Origin: an uncultured Opitutia bacterium
GTDB lineage: Bacteria; Verrucomicrobiota; Verrucomicrobiia; Opitutales; UBA953
NCBI GenBank assembly: GCA_945957395.1
Contig: CAMFKE010000003.1
Span: forward strand, 124,001-188,000
Direction: 5' to 3'
DNA: 64,000 nucleotides
Made by a program: the position numbers and the translations under genes
The notes under the pieces: generated by a model
The model's database searches: none
The model's input: only the letters and a program-made list of their open reading frames with translations
What the model was told of the DNA's origin: nothing
Shown here: piece after piece, positions 59,182 to 64,000 of the stretch
Numbering within the stretch: position 1 is the first letter of the stretch
Layout of the letters: every line of letters starts with the position of its first letter

Positions 59182-59745
59182 ATGCTTTCCGCCTTCCTCG
59201 CCTCCGCCTCCGAAGCCGCTTCTTCCGGCGGCAACCCGCTGACCGACATCAAGCAGCAGTTCGGCATTGAGGCCTCCTATGTGGGGATGCAGCTCCTCAG
59301 CTTCGCTATCCTTGCGGTGGTGCTCTATCAATTCGGCATCAAGCCCGTCCTGGCCACCATGGACGAGCGCCGCAAGACGATCGAGGACGGCCTCAAGTTT
59401 TCCCGCGAGGTGACCGAGAAGCTCGCCTCCGCCGAGCGCTCCGCCGCCGAGACCGTCGCCAAGGCCTCCGCCGAAGCCGCCTCCATCCTCAAGAAGGCCC
59501 GCGACGACGCCGATGCGCGCATCGCCGCCGCCGCTCAGGACGCCATCGCGCAGGCCGAGATCATCCGCAAGAAGAACGAGGAGTCCCTCGAACTCGAGCG
59601 CCGCAAGATGCTCGACGAAGTGCGTTCCGAAGTCGCGCGCCTCGTGGTCGCCACCTCCGCCAAGGTCCTCACGCGCGAGCTTTCCGACGCCGAGAAGGCG
59701 CGTTACTCCGAGACCGCCACCCGCGAACTCGCCTCCGCGCGCTGA
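59182..59745 (+). CDS. atpF: ATP synthase F0 subunit b
   Basis: Subunit b is the peripheral stalk. The 187-residue protein has one N-terminal membrane helix (YVGMQLLSFAILAVVLYQFG, about residues 33-52) after a short loop. A long charged helix follows, with ASAEAASILKKARDDADARI, ending in LVVATSAKVLTRELSDAEK. Layout and length match the family. It is 95 bases after atpE. The atpF-atpH spacer (59746-59832) contains a weak GGTTTC/GAAACC inverted repeat. Confidence 0.95.
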   Translation: MLSAFLASASEAASSGGNPLTDIKQQFGIEASYVGMQLLSFAILAVVLYQFGIKPVLATMDERRKTIEDGLKFSREVTEKLASAERSAAETVAKASAEAASILKKARDDADARIAAAAQDAIAQAEIIRKKNEESLELERRKMLDEVRSEVARLVVATSAKVLTRELSDAEKARYSETATRELASAR

Positions 59746-59832
59746 ACGCCCTCCTGCGTTTGAAGGTTTCCGGTTTCACGCCGGCACATCCGCCCCGCCT
59801 GAAACCTCAGACCTGAAACCACCCCTGTCCCC

Positions 59833-60231
59833 ATGAGCCATTCCCGGAAAATCACCGACCAGGTGCATCGTCTTCGCGACCTCTCACTCGAGGCCGGCAT
59901 CGTGTCCGCCGAGCGCGTGAACGCGGTGCTCCGGGCGCTCGTCGCCTCGCGCAAGCCCCACGAGCTTCGCCCGATCCTGCGTGGCTATTTCGCCGCCATC
60001 CGCCGCGAAATCGCCAAGGGGGAAGCCCGCGTGCAGCACGCCGGCGCCCTTTCCGAAGCCGACAAGGCCTCCCTCGCCGCCTCCTTCACCAAGGCTTACG
60101 GCCGTCCCGTCTCCGTCGTCTCCTCGCCCAATCCCGCGCTTATCGCCGGCTTGCGCGTTCGTGTCGGTGACGACGAGTACGACTCCTCCGTAGCCGGCCG
60201 CCTCGCGCGCCTCGAACAGGCCCTCACCTGA
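59833..60231 (+). CDS. atpH: ATP synthase F1 subunit delta, short form
   Basis: Subunit delta (OSCP) links F1 to the peripheral stalk. The 132-residue protein aligns with the C-terminal two thirds of standard delta subunits (about 178 residues): GEARVQHAGALSEADKASLA, then PALIAGLRVRVGDDEYDSSV and GRLARLEQALT. The first 45 or so residues of the N-terminal helical domain are missing. An in-frame stop upstream excludes a longer start within the spacer. The position between atpF and atpA confirms identity. Confidence 0.9.
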   Translation: MSHSRKITDQVHRLRDLSLEAGIVSAERVNAVLRALVASRKPHELRPILRGYFAAIRREIAKGEARVQHAGALSEADKASLAASFTKAYGRPVSVVSSPNPALIAGLRVRVGDDEYDSSVAGRLARLEQALT

Positions 60232-60240
60232 GTTTTCAGC

Positions 60241-60323
60241 GTTCGGTTTTCAGTTTTCAGCCCATCACCTTCCGCCCGAGTGCGACGGTAACCCGGCTTA
60301 AAACCGAAAACTGAAAACAGAAC
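60241..60323 (+). repeat. AT-rich inverted repeat in the atpH-atpA spacer
   Basis: GTTCGGTTTTCAGTTTTCAG (60241-60260) and CCGAAAACTGAAAACAGAAC (60304-60323) are complementary over 18 of 20 positions, separated by 43 bases. The sequence is markedly richer in A and T than the flanking genes. The TTTTCAG and CTGAAAA units recur in the atpG-atpD spacer. Confidence 0.8.
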
Positions 60324-60372
60324 ACCGACTCCCCCCCTTCAGTTTCCTCCTTCTCCCTTTTCCCGTATTCCC

Positions 60373-61905
60373 ATGAGCAGCTCCGTCCTCGACCAAATCC
60401 AGGCTGAAATCGCCAAGCTCGACACCCGCGTCGGCAAGACCAACGTCGGCACCATCGTCGGCCTCGCCGACGGCGTCGCCATCGTCGAAGGCCTCTCCGG
60501 CGCCATGATGAACGAGATGATCTCGTTCCCCGGCGGCCTCTACGGCATCGCCCTCAACCTCGCCGAAGACGCCGTCGGTTGCGTGGTCATGGGCGACATC
60601 TCCGACCTCAAGGAAGGCATGGAGGTGAAGACCACCGGCAAGCTGCTCTCCGTCCCCGTCGGCAAGGGTCTCCTCGGCCGCGTGGTCGACTCCCTCGGTC
60701 AGCCCATCGACGGCAAGGGTCCCATCGCCGCCTCCGCCACCTACCCGGTCGAGCGCATCGCGCCCGGCATCATGCCCCGCAAGTCCGTCGACCAGCCCCT
60801 GCAGACCGGCATCATGGCCATCGACGCCATGATCCCCATCGGCCGCGGCCAGCGCGAGCTCATCATCGGCGATCGCGCCACGGGCAAGACCACCATCGCC
60901 ATCGACACCATCATCAACCAGGCCAACGCCAACCGCGTCGGCCTGAAGTCCGGCGACGCCTCCTTCCGCCCCGTCTACTCCATCTACGTGGCGATCGGCC
61001 AGAAGCAGTCCACCATCGCGCGCACCATCGGCGTGCTCGAGAAGGCCAACGCCCTCGAGTACACCATCATCGTCGCCGCCGCCGCCGCCGACAACCCCTG
61101 CAACCAGTACATCGCGCCCTTCTCCGGAGCCGCCATGGGCGAGTGGTTCATGGAGAACGGCATGGACGCTCTCATCGTGTACGATGACCTTTCCAAGCAC
61201 GCCGTCGCCTACCGCCAGATCTCGCTCATCCTGAAGCGCCCCGCCGGCCGCGAAGCGTACCCCGGCGACGTGTTCTACCTGCACTCCCGCCTTCTCGAGC
61301 GCTCCGCGCGTCTCGCCGGCAAGGGCTCGCTCACCGCGCTGCCCATCATCGAGACCCAGGCCGGCGACGTGTCCGCGTACATCCCGACCAATGTGATCTC
61401 CATCACCGACGGTCAGATCTTCCTCCAGTCCGACCTGTTCAACCAGGGCGTGCGCCCCGCCGTCTCCGTCGGCCTCTCCGTCTCCCGCGTGGGCTCCGCC
61501 GCCCAGACCAAGCCCATCAAGCAGGTCGCCGGCAAGGTGAAGGGCGAACTCGCCCAGTACCGCGAACTCGCCGCCTTCGCCCAGTTCGGCTCCGACCTCG
61601 ACGCGCAGACCAAGGCCGTGCTCGAGAAGGGCGACCGCTTCGTCGAGCTCTTCAAACAGCCCGCGTTCGCCCCCAAGCCCGTCGAAATCCAGGCCTCCCT
61701 CATCTTCGCCATGCAGTCCGGCGTCTTCGGCGACATCGAGGTGAAGAGCATCCTCGACGCTTCCGACTCCCTCCGTCGCCACCTTGAGGACAACGCCCCC
61801 GCCGCCCTTACCGAGCTGCGCGCCGGCAAGAAGATCGAGGGCGACCTCGAAAAGGCCCTCAAGGACGCCTTCGCCGTCTGGAAACGCGGCTTCAAGGGAA
61901 ACTAA
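60373..61905 (+). CDS. atpA: ATP synthase F1 subunit alpha
   Basis: Subunit alpha forms the non-catalytic nucleotide sites of F1. The 510-residue protein has the beta-barrel start ([20 protein letters not shown]), the Walker [19 protein letters not shown] around residue 170, the DxxL motif [19 protein letters not shown] and the family hallmark [18 protein letters not shown]. It also has [15 protein letters not shown] and [14 protein letters not shown]. All features of a normal alpha subunit are present. Ribosome binding is weak. Confidence 0.98.
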   Translation: MSSSVLDQIQAEIAKLDTRVGKTNVGTIVGLADGVAIVEGLSGAMMNEMISFPGGLYGIALNLAEDAVGCVVMGDISDLKEGMEVKTTGKLLSVPVGKGLLGRVVDSLGQPIDGKGPIAASATYPVERIAPGIMPRKSVDQPLQTGIMAIDAMIPIGRGQRELIIGDRATGKTTIAIDTIINQANANRVGLKSGDASFRPVYSIYVAIGQKQSTIARTIGVLEKANALEYTIIVAAAAADNPCNQYIAPFSGAAMGEWFMENGMDALIVYDDLSKHAVAYRQISLILKRPAGREAYPGDVFYLHSRLLERSARLAGKGSLTALPIIETQAGDVSAYIPTNVISITDGQIFLQSDLFNQGVRPAVSVGLSVSRVGSAAQTKPIKQVAGKVKGELAQYRELAAFAQFGSDLDAQTKAVLEKGDRFVELFKQPAFAPKPVEIQASLIFAMQSGVFGDIEVKSILDASDSLRRHLEDNAPAALTELRAGKKIEGDLEKALKDAFAVWKRGFKGN

Positions 61906-61909
61906 GAGT

Positions 61910-62095
61910 GAAGAATTAAGAACGAAGAACGGGGAAACTTCCCGGCCGGCTCCTCCTTCTTATTCGTTCCTTCTTCCTCCGTCCTGGTCTCATTCCCTTC
62001 TCACAACCTCCGCCTAAAACTGAAAATAGAAACAAGTGTTGAGATCCACCCTTGGTGGCTTCGCCCGCCTCACGGCTCTTAATTCTTAATTCTTC
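61910..62095 (+). repeat. AT-rich inverted repeat in the atpA-atpG spacer
   Basis: GAAGAATTAAGAA (61910-61922) is perfectly complementary to TTCTTAATTCTTC (62083-62095), the arms lying 160 bases apart and bracketing most of the 209-base spacer. The unit differs from that in the other two spacers. CTAAAACTGAAAATAG at 62014-62029 echoes the TGAAAA unit. Confidence 0.75.
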
Positions 62096-62114
62096 CTTCT
62101 CAGCTCCCACGCCC

Positions 62115-63080
62115 ATGGCCAAAGGACTTCGCGAAATCAAGAACCGCATCAAGGCGGTCAAAAACACTGCGCAGATCACGCGCGCGATGCAGCTCGTCGC
62201 CTCATCCAAGATGAAGCGCGCGCAGGACACCGCCGTCGCCGGTCGCGAGTACCGCCGCCTCATCGCCGACATGCTCAGCGGCACCCTCTCCCTCGTGGGC
62301 GAGGACTTTTCCCATCCCCTGTGCACCCCGCGCGAGGTCGTGCGCAAGCGCTGCATCGTGCTCGTGTCCACCGACAAGGGCCTCTGCGGCGGTCTCAATT
62401 CCAACCTGCTTCGCCAGGTCGGCGAGCTTCTCCCCAAGCGCGGCCAGCCAGGATCCACCGTGCTCGACCTCGACGCTCGCGTGCTCGAAGAGGCCTCCAA
62501 GCTGCCCTCCTCCGGCGTGGCCTTCGTGACCGTCGGTCGCAAAGCCGCCCAGTATGTGGCCCGCATGGGCGGCGAACTCCTCGCCGACTTCCATGTCTCC
62601 GACCGCGCCCACTTCTCCGAGGTGCGCGTCATCGCCGGCTTCCTCCTCCAGCAGTACCTGGACGGCGAAATCGACACCGTCGAAGTCATCTACCCGCAGT
62701 TCCGCAACACGCTCATCCAGACGCCCACGCACGCGCACCTGCTGCCCATCACCGACATCGCCCTGCGCGCTGTCGAGATGCGCGGCAAGCTCGGCGCCCC
62801 CGCCTCCGGCTGCGTCGACGAGCAGTGCTCCATGCTTTTCGAGCCCTCCGTCTCCGCCGTGCTCGAAGAACTTCCCCCGCTCTTCTTCAAGGAGGAGCTC
62901 CTTCAGATGATTCTCGAGGCCAAGGCTTCCGAGCACTCCGCGCGCATGGTCGCCATGAAGGCCGCCACGGACAACGCCAAGAAGATCGCCCACTCGCTCA
63001 CCCTGGATTACAACAAGGCCCGCCAGGCCGCCATCACCCAGGAGATCCTTGAGATCACGGCCGCCGCCGCCGGCGCCTAG
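62115..63080 (+). CDS. atpG: ATP synthase F1 subunit gamma
   Basis: Subunit gamma is the rotating central shaft. The 321-residue protein has the N-terminal helix GLREIKNRIKAVKNTAQITR then AMQLVASSKMKRAQ, the conserved STDKGLCGGLNSNLLR, and the C-terminal helix with ASEHSARMVAMKAATDNAKK. It is about 35 residues longer than usual, with additions in the middle (residues 190-240). Starts at ATG 62115. Confidence 0.97.
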   Translation: MAKGLREIKNRIKAVKNTAQITRAMQLVASSKMKRAQDTAVAGREYRRLIADMLSGTLSLVGEDFSHPLCTPREVVRKRCIVLVSTDKGLCGGLNSNLLRQVGELLPKRGQPGSTVLDLDARVLEEASKLPSSGVAFVTVGRKAAQYVARMGGELLADFHVSDRAHFSEVRVIAGFLLQQYLDGEIDTVEVIYPQFRNTLIQTPTHAHLLPITDIALRAVEMRGKLGAPASGCVDEQCSMLFEPSVSAVLEELPPLFFKEELLQMILEAKASEHSARMVAMKAATDNAKKIAHSLTLDYNKARQAAITQEILEITAAAAGA

Positions 63081-63085
63081 TCCCA

Positions 63086-64000
<915 letters not shown>

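Overview
The window is GC-rich bacterial chromosome, densely coded on both strands. Two secreted proteins end in PEP-CTERM sorting tails of the form VPEPS(A/T)YGLMGA followed by a hydrophobic stretch and RRRRK. Together with the overall gene content, these tails suggest a Verrucomicrobiota member, most likely of class Opitutae. That placement is inference; no rRNA gene is present to confirm it. I found no tRNA, CRISPR array, insertion sequence or prophage.

Layout: the end of an OsmC-like gene; a lutABC lactate-oxidation operon (404-3219, minus); tdh (3458-4486); then a tightly overlapped seven-gene operon (4716-14458, plus). The operon encodes an HMG-CoA reductase homologue, a UbiA-type prenyltransferase, a rifampicin-phosphotransferase-like PEP-utilizer protein, a BtaA-like aminocarboxypropyl transferase, a phytol/dolichol-kinase-like membrane protein, a GNAT-like protein and an OleC-like AMP ligase. 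It reads as an uncharacterised isoprenoid/lipid pathway and is the best candidate for a new system here. A convergent MTA/SAH nucleosidase follows and could recycle the by-product of the BtaA-like step.

15-24 kb holds an AIM24-like gene, an orphan GspF-like gene, kbl (partner of tdh, 12.6 kb away), DUF5069, an N-carbamoylputrescine amidase, a GntR/LacI-type hybrid regulator and two PEP-CTERM proteins, one with an SGNH hydrolase domain. 24-41 kb holds radC, two tandem Gfo/Idh/MocA paralogues, tlyA, xseA, a 3-hydroxyisobutyrate-dehydrogenase-like gene, ahcY and metK (methyl cycle), a SWIM/SNF2 helicase, a cinA-like gene and a GH20 hexosaminidase. 41-56 kb holds a thioredoxin-fold pair, miaB, a beta-helix protein, an M20 peptidase, a secretin-like protein bracketed by two copies of one hairpin repeat, xth, a gmhA-like SIS protein, phoR-phoB, aroA and a CapD/WbpM-like epimerase. 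Two 16-bp parS-like palindromes (50943 and 53032) lie either side of phoB-phoR and suggest the region is near the replication origin.

The window ends with pdxH and the F1Fo-ATP synthase operon atpB-E-F-H-A-G-D, with atpD cut by the window edge. Its intergenic spacers contain unusual AT-rich inverted repeats. Many genes have weak or no Shine-Dalgarno sequence, so several starts are estimates. The only gap over 300 bases is 56483-56995, which holds nested inverted repeats.
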